Source: DASRAJ01 sp039920305
GTDB lineage: Bacteria > Bacteroidota > Bacteroidia > Chitinophagales > UBA10324
Length of the DNA: 6,739 nucleotides
Direction of reading: 5' to 3'
Assembly: GCA_039920305.1 (NCBI GenBank)
Contig: JBDSEA010000043.1
Location: 1-6,739 of the forward strand
The notes below the pieces were generated by a model, which ran no database searches, was not told the origin of the DNA, and worked only from the letters and a program-made list of their open reading frames with translations. Made by a program: the position numbers and the translations under genes. Positions within the stretch are counted from its first letter, which is position 1. Each line of letters begins with the position of its first letter. This document shows positions 1 through 6,429 of this stretch, piece after piece.

Positions 1-3000
1 GACTGTTGTTGCCGCAGATCGAATCCTTTTCCGTCGTCACGAATGAGCATGCGCATGAAATTGTTTTCATTCACCACTTGGACCTGTGCCTGCGTTGCCT
101 GCGAATACTTTGCGATGTTGTTGATGGCTTCTTTAAAAATCAGATAAAAATTTTTTCTTTTTTCCATGTGCATTTTCATCGAGTGGAGATTTTTATCAGC
201 ATCGAATTTGAGAGTTATATCTTTTGGTTCGAGAATCTGCAATGCGAAGTCATGCATGCGTGTGAGGATATTTTCGAAGTTGTCATTCTTCGGATTGATG
301 GTCCATACCATGTCGTTCACAGAGTCAATCATGTTGCGCGCGCTGCTGCCAATTGTTTCGAGCATGGATGATGACTGCGGAGAGATTTCTTTGTTCTGCT
401 GCTTCACTATTTCACTCAGGATAGAAATGCTGCTGAGTGTAGCACCGAGATCATCGTGCAGATCGCTTGCAATTTTATTTCTGATGCGGCGTATGTCGCG
501 CATCTTTTGCATACGCGAATAAATGATTGCGTACACGATCAAACCTCCGGTGATGGCACACAGCAATTTGAACCACCAAGTTTGCCAATAAGGAGGAAGA
601 ATGATGAGCTTCATTTCTGCAGGTGTTTCATTCCACACTCCATCATTGTTGCTTCCTTTCACTTTAAAAATGTAAGTGCCTGCATCAAGGTTGGTGTAGT
701 TCGCAAAACGTATTGAAGCGTCAGTGTAAATCCAATCCTTGTCAAATCCTTCGAGCCGGTATGCGTACTTATTTTTTTCAGGATTGATGTAACTCAATGC
801 AGCGAAGGTGAATGAGAAAACATTTTGACTGTAGGCGAGCGTGATCTCTTTTGTTTCATCTGCGGTAATTTTCAGGATACCACTTGAGTCGTTGGGTGTA
901 ACTAATTTATTAAAAACACTGAAACCGGTAATCACTATAGCCGGAATAAAAGGATTGTCTTTTAGTTCCTCGGGTTTGAAGCAAACAACTCCGGCATTGC
1001 TTCCAAAATATAACGTGCCATCATCGCCTCTTGCGCAAGCATTGTAATAGTATTCATCACCGGGCAAACCATCACTCATATTGTAGTTACGGCATGTCGC
1101 TTTTGCATTTGCAAAAGATGGCGGAGTGAATTTGCATAGTCCCCTGTTACCGCTCAGCCATAAGTTTCCATGATCATCGGCGAGAATTCCATTCACCGTA
1201 TTTTCGGGCATCCCTGTTTTCATGGTGAATACTGTGAACTCCTCGCTCTTCTTGTCGAACTCATTTAATCCTCCACCCTCAGTTCCAATCCAAACTTTTC
1301 CTTTCTCATCATCATAAAAGCAATTAACAGCGTTGCTGCTGAGGGAGTATGATTTTTTTTCATCGTGTTTAAAAATTTTTATTTCGTCGTTTCGGGTGTT
1401 GAATAAAGTTAATCCTCCTGATGTTCCGCCAATCCAAAGAAAGCCCTCAGCATCGCAATACAAATCCTGAATTCCATCGGAACTAAGTTGGTTGGTATCG
1501 CTATAAAGTTTTGCAAAAGCGGAATATCTTTTGGTGTTCAGATCAAAGCATTTCAATCCCGAGCTTGTGCCAAGCCAAAGTCGGTTCATCTGATCTTTTG
1601 CCATGCAATTGATCTGATTGTATGCAACTGAATCTGCATTGTCGCTCGTTGAATGCCACGTAGTAAACAATCCTGTTTGGGGATCAAGCGAGTTGAGCCC
1701 TTCAGCAGTGCTTCCCGTCCACAAGAGGCCATTTGAATCTTCCAATAGACAATAGCATGCAGCAAAGAAGTGCCCTTTGCTTTTTGCCGGATCGAAATGA
1801 TAATTTTTGAATTTACCAATTGCCGGGTCAAAGCACAGCAACCCTTCTCCGAATGCAGTGACCCAAATTTTTCCCGTATGGTCCTTATACAATTGGAGGG
1901 GATAGTGAGAGTTGTAATCTTTAAGATAGCCTTTCTGGTAGACCTGAAATTTTTTATCATAGAGATTCAGCGTGTTTAATCCGCCGCCATTTGTGGCGAT
2001 CCAGAGAACTCCACCGCGATCTTCATAAACATCTATTACGCTGCTCGATGTTAGTGAGTACTCATCGTTAATTGAATTTGAAAAAACAGTGAAGTCATCT
2101 GTCACCGGGTCAAAGGCGCATAGTCCTTCATAGGTGGCTATCCAAATGGTACCGTTATGGTCCTCCCGAATGGAATTCACAATATCGACTCTCAGAGAAC
2201 GCGGATTTTTATCGTCATGTCTGTAGCTCTTAACTACTCCTGTTGAAAGATTCAAACACGCAGCTCCTCCTCCGTTATAACCAATCCAGATTTTTCCGGA
2301 GTGATCTTCGAAGAGACAACTGTAATTGCAGGTTTGTGCAAAATTGTTTTTGCCAGACGGCTTGTAAGCAATTAATTTTTTATGCGCCTTATCAAACACG
2401 TTTACTCCATTGGAGGTACCGATCCATAGCAAACCGTTCCGTGCAATCATTAGTGAGAAAATTGTTTTGCTGCACAATGAATCGGGTAACAGGTGATCCT
2501 TCGTGTAATTGATAAAGCGATTCAGTGATGCATCATACTTGCACAAACCGGCATCATTGGTTCCGATCCATATTGAGCCATCATGATCAACCACAATGGA
2601 GTTGATTTCATTTGAGGAAATAGAGTACTTATCTTTTTCGTCATGCTGATAACCTATAAATTTTTCTGTCCGCGCATTGTATTCTATTAATCCGTAGCTG
2701 TATCCAATCATCCAGATATTACCGTCATCATCAATGCACAAACTACTTATTGCGTTTACTGGAGGGGAATTTTTATTATCCGGATCAAATTGAAATGTTG
2801 TGAAGGTGTAACCGTCAAATTTTATCAGACCATTCCACAGGCCAAACCACATATATCCTTTCTTATCCTGAATGATGTCTCGAAAATTAGTTTGAGATAA
2901 GCCGTGTTCAGCACTAAAATGATTGAACTGAATGGTGCCGTCAGTAATTGTTTGCGCTTTTGAAGCAGAAATCAGCAGAGCGGATTGAATAAGCCAAGCC

Positions 3001-3059
3001 AAAGTGAATAACCTAATGGTTTCGTCAAAATATTTTTTTAAAAGGAAGAAAATTTTCAA
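1..3059 (-). CDS. Reg_prop/Y_Y_Y periplasmic sensor histidine kinase, 3' end cut by window edge
   Basis: The minus strand is open for 1019 codons plus two bases and runs off the left edge. Residues 1-35 look like a signal peptide with a long basic start, a hydrophobic stretch and a SKA|QT cleavage site. Residues about 50-705 hold 14 repeats of the two-component regulator propeller type (GxLWIGT..GL..FD), enough for two seven-bladed propellers. A Y_Y_Y domain follows (about 755-820, EGFDKDW at 770-776), then one membrane segment (about 830-848). The cytoplasmic kinase has an H-box SDLHDDLGATLSS with phospho-acceptor His868, an N-box with Asn980-Asn981 and a G1 box DDGKGFD (1008-1014). The last few dozen residues of the ATPase domain lie outside. 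The H-box is of the HisKA_3 (NarX/DegS-like) class, so a separate NarL/LuxR-type regulator is the expected partner. No receiver or AraC domain is seen before the cut. The start is TTG at 3059: the preceding codon is TAA and the first in-frame ATG lies inside the first propeller repeat. The ligand is unknown. Confidence 0.95.
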   Translation of the reverse strand, partial: MKIFFLLKKYFDETIRLFTLAWLIQSALLISASKAQTITDGTIQFNHFSAEHGLSQTNFRDIIQDKKGYMWFGLWNGLIKFDGYTFTTFQFDPDNKNSPPVNAISSLCIDDDGNIWMIGYSYGLIEYNARTEKFIGYQHDEKDKYSISSNEINSIVVDHDGSIWIGTNDAGLCKYDASLNRFINYTKDHLLPDSLCSKTIFSLMIARNGLLWIGTSNGVNVFDKAHKKLIAYKPSGKNNFAQTCNYSCLFEDHSGKIWIGYNGGGAACLNLSTGVVKSYRHDDKNPRSLRVDIVNSIREDHNGTIWIATYEGLCAFDPVTDDFTVFSNSINDEYSLTSSSVIDVYEDRGGVLWIATNGGGLNTLNLYDKKFQVYQKGYLKDYNSHYPLQLYKDHTGKIWVTAFGEGLLCFDPAIGKFKNYHFDPAKSKGHFFAACYCLLEDSNGLLWTGSTAEGLNSLDPQTGLFTTWHSTSDNADSVAYNQINCMAKDQMNRLWLGTSSGLKCFDLNTKRYSAFAKLYSDTNQLSSDGIQDLYCDAEGFLWIGGTSGGLTLFNTRNDEIKIFKHDEKKSYSLSSNAVNCFYDDEKGKVWIGTEGGGLNEFDKKSEEFTVFTMKTGMPENTVNGILADDHGNLWLSGNRGLCKFTPPSFANAKATCRNYNMSDGLPGDEYYYNACARGDDGTLYFGSNAGVVCFKPEELKDNPFIPAIVITGFSVFNKLVTPNDSSGILKITADETKEITLAYSQNVFSFTFAALSYINPEKNKYAYRLEGFDKDWIYTDASIRFANYTNLDAGTYIFKVKGSNNDGVWNETPAEMKLIILPPYWQTWWFKLLCAITGGLIVYAIIYSRMQKMRDIRRIRNKIASDLHDDLGATLSSISILSEIVKQQNKEISPQSSSMLETIGSSARNMIDSVNDMVWTINPKNDNFENILTRMHDFALQILEPKDITLKFDADKNLHSMKMHMEKRKNFYLIFKEAINNIAKYSQATQAQVQVVNENNFMRMLIRDDGKGFDLRQQQ

Positions 3060-3076
3060 TTAAAGATTTTACGAGG

Positions 3077-3084
3077 CAAAAATA
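3077..3084 (-). promoter_or_regulatory. Putative -7 promoter element of the sensor kinase gene
   Basis: On the minus strand this reads TATTTTTG, a full match to the Bacteroidetes -7 consensus TAnnTTTG. It ends 17 bases before the TTG start, so the leader would be very short. No clear -33 TTTG is present at the usual spacing. That place is instead occupied by the edge of the 3106-3125 palindrome, so a bound protein there could block or replace -33 contacts. Consensus knowledge is from Bacteroides and related genera. Chance occurrence in AT-rich DNA is possible. Confidence 0.4.
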
Positions 3085-3105
3085 CTTTTCCAAGTTACAC
3101 TTACT

Positions 3106-3125
3106 ACCTGTATAAATGTACAGGT
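3106..3125. promoter_or_regulatory. Perfect inverted repeat, putative operator 1
   Basis: The sequence is ACCTGTATAAATGTACAGGT: seven-base arms ACCTGTA and TACAGGT match perfectly around the six-base spacer TAAATG. It lies between two divergent genes, just upstream of the putative -7 element of the kinase. The arrangement suits a dimeric regulator. The core resembles the enterobacterial LexA box (CTG..CAG with an AT-rich centre), but that may be coincidental in this phylum. Confidence 0.6.
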
Positions 3126-3157
3126 GTTAATTCAATAAACCTGAATTCACCTTAATT

Positions 3158-3177
3158 ACCTGAACGTTTATACAGTT
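3158..3177. promoter_or_regulatory. Imperfect inverted repeat, putative operator 2 (reverse copy of operator 1)
   Basis: On the plus strand it reads ACCTGAACGTTTATACAGTT. Its reverse complement matches operator 1 at 17 of 20 positions. The arms are imperfect (five of seven pairs match). The centres of the two sites are 52 bp apart, close to five helical turns, so bound proteins would lie on the same face of the DNA. TACAGTTG at 3171-3178 within this site is also a one-mismatch -7 element for the plus-strand gene, so binding here could affect its transcription. Confidence 0.5.
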
Positions 3178-3244
3178 GAAATGACTTTGTGTGAGCAGCA
3201 CCTTTGCCTCATCAAATTTTTCTTAAACCAAAAACAAAAGCAAA

Positions 3245-4870
3245 ATGAAAAAGAAAACTCTTTTACTCAACTGCAATTTGATCATTGCACTCAGTTGTTT
3301 TGTTCTCCTAATGGAGTCCTTCGGACAATTTGCAAATGCACAAGCACCTTCTATCGAATGGCAGAAAACTTACGGTGGCAGTGGTGATGAATACTACGGC
3401 TACATTCTTAAGCTGCACGACGGCAACTACCTTCAGTATGGCAACACCGCTTCCGGTGACGGTGACTTCAGTTCCAATCAAGGGCATGATGATGCTTACA
3501 TGATTAAGACGGATGAAGCAGGAAATATTCTGTGGTCAAAGACTTATGGCGGGAAAAAGAAGGATGGCTTCAATCAGGTAATCGAAATGGCGAACGGCAA
3601 TTTAGTAGCTGCGGGCTATACTGCTTCTAAAAGTGGCGACGTGCATGGCAATCACGGGGGATTTGATGGATGGTTGGTACTGCTCAATGCAAATGGAAAC
3701 ATTCTTTCACAACATTGTTACGGTGGCAGTGCTCATGATGAGTTTATGGGAATTGCAGAAGGAGATAACAAAGAATTCTATCTAACAGGATGGACGAGAT
3801 CAACTGATGGAGATCTTGTGGGCGCAGGTAATCAAGGTAACGGTGACGGATGGGTGATCAGGGTCAATAAGAATGGAAATATTGGCTGGGTGAAATGTAT
3901 AGGCGGAAGCGACTTCGAACAATTCTCATCCATGATAACCATTGACAATAAAATTTATGTGAGCGGGGTGACCTATTCCTTCGACGGTGATGCAACCCAA
4001 AACCACAGTGCTCCGGGATTTTTTGATCATTTTCTGGCCAAGTTTAAACCGAACGGAGATGTTGTATGGACTGCTTGCCATGGTGGTAGCGCTAATGATT
4101 ATTGCCTTCTTCAGTCACTCCTTGCTACACCGGATGGCAACCTGATGAATGTAGGAACAACGAACTCAAATGATGGAGATGTGAGCGGCCTCACCAATGT
4201 TGCCGATGCATGGGTGCCCATAATCAGCGCGGAAACCGGAGCGTTGATTTCACAGCGCTGCTACGGATCAGACACTCGAATGCAGGGATTGTATAGCGCT
4301 TATGCTGATGAAGATGGTGGTTACATCCTTGTGGGTGCCGATGCTTCTGATTTTACTGTTGACAGCACATGGAATGCGATGGTGATAAAAATTGATGCTG
4401 ACGGAAATGAAGTTTGGAAAACAACTTTTGGCGGCAGTGATCTGGATATGGTTGATGGCCTGGCGGAAACGGATGACGGCGGTTATCTCTTAGCATGCTA
4501 TACCCGCTCAAGCGATGGAGACGTAACCTATCAGCATGGCAACGGTGACTCATGGCTGGTGAAACTTGCACCAGACGGTGAAAAAATTTCTTCTTCAAAT
4601 GAAACATCTGCAGTGAGCGAATTGAAAAACTATCCGAATCCTTTTTCTGAATTTACAACTATTTCTTTCTCTCTTTCCCAATCACAAAATGTTTCACTGA
4701 AAATCTATGATGTGACGGGAAGGTTGGTGACAACACTTGCTGATGTGTCAATGACTGAAGGCGTTCATCAAGTGCAATGGTATGCGAATGATGATCGTTC
4801 AGGAATTTATTTTTTGAAAATGGAAACAGCGAATGAGAGTAAAACAATTCGATTGAGTGTGATGAAATAA
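3245..4870 (+). CDS. Secreted seven-repeat beta-propeller-like protein with T9SS type A sorting domain
   Basis: The product has 541 residues. An N-terminal signal peptide (MKKK, then a hydrophobic stretch) probably ends after FANA at residue 32. Seven repeats of 55-61 residues start near residues 37, 95, 153, 213, 273, 334 and 389. The pattern is W-x-K-x-YGGS-x-xDE, then DGNYL-x-x-G-x-T-x-S-x-DGD, then D-x-W-V-x-K-x-D-x-x-GN. Seven units of this kind suggest a seven-bladed propeller. Repeat 6 (334-388) is degenerate and lacks the DGD motif. Residues about 455-541 are a T9SS sorting domain, with YPNPF at 463-467, IYDVTGRLV at 487-495 and a GIYFLK segment near the end. Export to the periplasm, passage through the T9SS and surface attachment or release follow from that family. 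The ATG at 3245 follows an A-rich leader without a Shine-Dalgarno sequence. The gene is divergent from the kinase and is followed by a terminator. Substrate and exact role are not recognisable, and no catalytic motif is visible. Confidence 0.93.
   Translation: MKKKTLLLNCNLIIALSCFVLLMESFGQFANAQAPSIEWQKTYGGSGDEYYGYILKLHDGNYLQYGNTASGDGDFSSNQGHDDAYMIKTDEAGNILWSKTYGGKKKDGFNQVIEMANGNLVAAGYTASKSGDVHGNHGGFDGWLVLLNANGNILSQHCYGGSAHDEFMGIAEGDNKEFYLTGWTRSTDGDLVGAGNQGNGDGWVIRVNKNGNIGWVKCIGGSDFEQFSSMITIDNKIYVSGVTYSFDGDATQNHSAPGFFDHFLAKFKPNGDVVWTACHGGSANDYCLLQSLLATPDGNLMNVGTTNSNDGDVSGLTNVADAWVPIISAETGALISQRCYGSDTRMQGLYSAYADEDGGYILVGADASDFTVDSTWNAMVIKIDADGNEVWKTTFGGSDLDMVDGLAETDDGGYLLACYTRSSDGDVTYQHGNGDSWLVKLAPDGEKISSSNETSAVSELKNYPNPFSEFTTISFSLSQSQNVSLKIYDVTGRLVTTLADVSMTEGVHQVQWYANDDRSGIYFLKMETANESKTIRLSVMK
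3353..4588 (+). repeat. Seven diverged propeller repeats within the 541-residue protein
   Basis: Seven units of about 165-185 bases correspond to residues 37 to about 448. Similarity is clear in protein (YGGS, DGD, D-x-W-x-x-K) but much weaker in DNA, which points to an old repeat array, unlike the neighbouring Kelch array. The aspartate- and asparagine-rich DGD-x-x-x-x-x-H/N-G loops could bind a divalent metal; this is inference. Confidence 0.75.
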
Positions 4871-4880
4871 AATTTTCTTT

Positions 4881-4920
4881 CTGCGAGCCTGGGCATTATG
4901 CCTGGCTCGCAGATTTTCTT
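4881..4920 (+). terminator. Hairpin terminator after the seven-repeat protein gene
   Basis: A perfect nine-base stem, CTGCGAGCC (4881-4889) with GGCTCGCAG (4904-4912), is extended inside by GGCA/TGCC closing on a TTA loop. The T-rich tail ATTTTCTT follows at once. It begins 10 bases after the TAA stop. The upstream flank is also AT-rich, but no gene converges from the right. This should separate the 3245 gene from the 5051 gene transcriptionally. Confidence 0.85.
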
Positions 4921-5017
4921 AACGATCTAAAACTTCTTTTCTGTTGCTAACAAGCTTATTGGTGAACCAGGATCTTTTCAATAGTATTAAGAAATTAATA
5001 AAGAATCTCCCCAAAAT

Positions 5018-5025
5018 TAAGTTTG
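5018..5025 (+). promoter_or_regulatory. Putative -7 promoter element of the Kelch-like gene
   Basis: TAAGTTTG is a full match to the Bacteroidetes TAnnTTTG element and ends 25 bases before the ATG at 5051. A -33 TTTG is not evident at the usual distance. It lies after the hairpin terminator, which fits independent transcription of the Kelch-like gene. No other structured element is evident in 4921-5050. Confidence 0.45.
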
Positions 5026-5050
5026 TGAAAGAGTAAATCATTAGACTATT

Positions 5051-6340
5051 ATGAAAATAAAAATCAAGCAAACCACAAGGTCTTTTTTTTCCTGCATAGC
5101 GGGCAAAACCATCACATTTCTTTTCGCAATTTTATTTGCAGTTGACCTAACCACCGGCTACACCCAAAATACCTGGACACAGAAAGCGGATTTCGGGGGA
5201 ACGGCTCGCTTAAGTGCGGTTGGTTTCAGTATTGGCAGCAAAGGATATTTGGGAACGGGATATGACAACTGGGGTCACTACAAAAAAGATTTCTGGGAAT
5301 ACGATCCGGATGCAGATACCTGGACCCAGAAAGCGGATTTCGGGGGTACTCCCCGTACCGGTGCCGTTGGTTTCAGCATCAGCAGCAAAGGATATCTGGG
5401 AACGGGAGATGATGGCAACGGTGACTACTACAAAGACTTCTGGGAATACGATCCGGATGCGAACTCCTGGATGCAGAAAGCGGATTTCGGGGGAACTGGC
5501 CGTTACCTTGCTGTTGGTTTCAGCATCGGCAGCAAAGGGTATGTGGGAACGGGATCTAAAAATAATAACTACAAGAAAGATTTTTGGGAATACGATCCGG
5601 ATACAAACACCTGGACGCAGAAAGCAGATTTTGGGGGAACTGCATGTAATGGTGCTGTTGGTTTCGGCATCGGTAGCAAAGGATATCTGGGAACGGGAGT
5701 TTATTATGATAATACATATCATTACTATAAAGATTTCTGGGAATACGACCCGAATGCTAACAGCTGGACGCAGAAAGCGGATTTCGGGGGGACTGCCCGT
5801 GCTTTAGCCGTTGGTTTTAGCATCGCCAGCAAGGGATATCTGGGAACAGGATCTAATTACCCTACTTACTACAAAGATTTCTGGAAATACGATCCGGATG
5901 CGAACACATGGATGCAACAAATGGATTTCGGGGGAACTGTTCGCCGCAGCGCTATTGGTTTCAGCATCGGCAGCAAAGGATATCTGGGAACGGGGGAAGT
6001 ATATCCCGATTATTACAAAGATTTCTGGGAATATACCCTTGATTTCGGCGTGGGAATTCCTTTGATCAATCATGATGAATCTGCTCTCTCTGTTTTTCCA
6101 AATCCCTCAAATGGTGCAATCATCACTTATTTAAAATTGAACAATGGATTGAATGCTGAAGTAACAGTGGAAGTATTGAACTTGCTTGGGAAAAAAGTAT
6201 ATTCACAACAAGTTCAATTACTGAATGGAATGTTGCAAAAAGAAATTCAACTGGATGAAGCAACCACAGAAGGAATGTACCTGGTCAAAGTGATTATTAA
6301 CGATCAGGTGTATTCCAGTCAGATTAGTTATCAGAAGTAA
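5051..6340 (+). CDS. Secreted six-repeat Kelch-like protein with T9SS type A sorting domain
   Basis: The product has 429 residues. Residues 1 to about 39 form a signal peptide (basic start, hydrophobic core TFLFAILFAV). Six Kelch-like repeats of 48-51 residues start at Trp42, 91, 140, 188, 239 and 287. Each reads W-T/M-Q-K-ADFGGT, four variable residues, AVGFSIGSKGYLGTG, a variable loop, then YKDFWEYDPDAN. These correspond to the Kelch glycine-rich strand and the yDp-x-x-n-x-W strand, so a six-bladed propeller is likely. The last unit ends DFWEYTLDFG instead of leading to another Trp. Residues about 342-429 are a T9SS sorting domain (FPNPSNG at 349-355, LNLLGKKVY at 376-384, a GMYLVKV segment at 408-414). 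Repeats are nearly identical apart from two variable patches per blade, which suggests recent duplication. A T8 run (5083-5090) lies in the signal-peptide codons. The ATG at 5051 has no Shine-Dalgarno sequence. The protein should be exported and presented at the surface or released. A binding or adhesive role is plausible but unproven. Confidence 0.93.
   Translation: MKIKIKQTTRSFFSCIAGKTITFLFAILFAVDLTTGYTQNTWTQKADFGGTARLSAVGFSIGSKGYLGTGYDNWGHYKKDFWEYDPDADTWTQKADFGGTPRTGAVGFSISSKGYLGTGDDGNGDYYKDFWEYDPDANSWMQKADFGGTGRYLAVGFSIGSKGYVGTGSKNNNYKKDFWEYDPDTNTWTQKADFGGTACNGAVGFGIGSKGYLGTGVYYDNTYHYYKDFWEYDPNANSWTQKADFGGTARALAVGFSIASKGYLGTGSNYPTYYKDFWKYDPDANTWMQQMDFGGTVRRSAIGFSIGSKGYLGTGEVYPDYYKDFWEYTLDFGVGIPLINHDESALSVFPNPSNGAIITYLKLNNGLNAEVTVEVLNLLGKKVYSQQVQLLNGMLQKEIQLDEATTEGMYLVKVIINDQVYSSQISYQK
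5171..6034 (+). repeat. Tandem array of six near-identical Kelch-coding DNA repeats
   Basis: Units of 144-153 bases begin at 5174, 5321, 5468, 5612, 5765 and 5909. Blocks such as GCGGATTTCGGGGG, GGTTTCAGCATCGGCAGCAA, GGATATCTGGGAACGGGA and GATTTCTGGGAATACGA recur almost unchanged. Two short segments per unit differ strongly. Unit lengths are multiples of three, so loss or gain of units keeps the frame. Confidence 0.92.
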
Positions 6341-6367
6341 TTACGAAAAGAGCTGATTTGCTATTTT

Positions 6368-6390
6368 CAAAGCGCAAGGCGGCTTTGTTG
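6368..6390 (+). terminator. Possible weak terminator hairpin after the Kelch-like gene
   Basis: CAAAGC (6368-6373) can pair with GCTTTG (6382-6387) around an eight-base loop, followed by a short TTG rather than a T run. The stem is short and the tail poor. Read-through into the paralogue at 6430 is therefore possible, and the two genes may be cotranscribed. Confidence 0.25.
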
Positions 6391-6429
6391 TCGAATTGAA
6401 ATTAAAGTACTAATCAAAAACTAACCAGG

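Noticed and set aside
6..716. Plus-strand open frames opposite the kinase domain
   Set aside because: They are antisense to clearly conserved H-box, N-box and Y_Y_Y coding sequence and show no domain or plausible leader.
1586..1960. Minus-strand open frame of 124 codons inside the kinase gene
   Set aside because: It is a different frame from the continuous kinase frame, which carries propeller motifs throughout this region. The short frame has no motif of its own.
3106..3177. CRISPR-like or transposon-end interpretation of the repeated palindromes
   Set aside because: There are only two copies in opposite orientation, with no regular spacers, no transposase and no target duplication. Operators in a divergent promoter fit better.
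3181..3387. Plus-strand frame overlapping the start of the 541-residue protein
   Set aside because: It overlaps the signal peptide and first repeat of a well-supported gene in another frame and has no motif.
4962..4972. AACCAGGAT shared between the leaders of the two Kelch-like genes (near 4964 and 6424)
   Set aside because: A nine-base match in different positions relative to the starts, without surrounding similarity, can occur by chance.
5210..5807. Long overlapping open frames on both strands (minus 5210-5722, plus 5214-5807)
   Set aside because: They arise because the Kelch repeat units are multiples of three and lack stops in several frames, so a chance open stretch is copied in every unit. 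They have no export signal or recognisable domain, and the main frame explains the sequence fully.
5804..6073. Further open frames opposite and beside the last Kelch repeats
   Set aside because: Same cause as above: they translate the repeats in other frames and contain the same recurrent artefact peptides.
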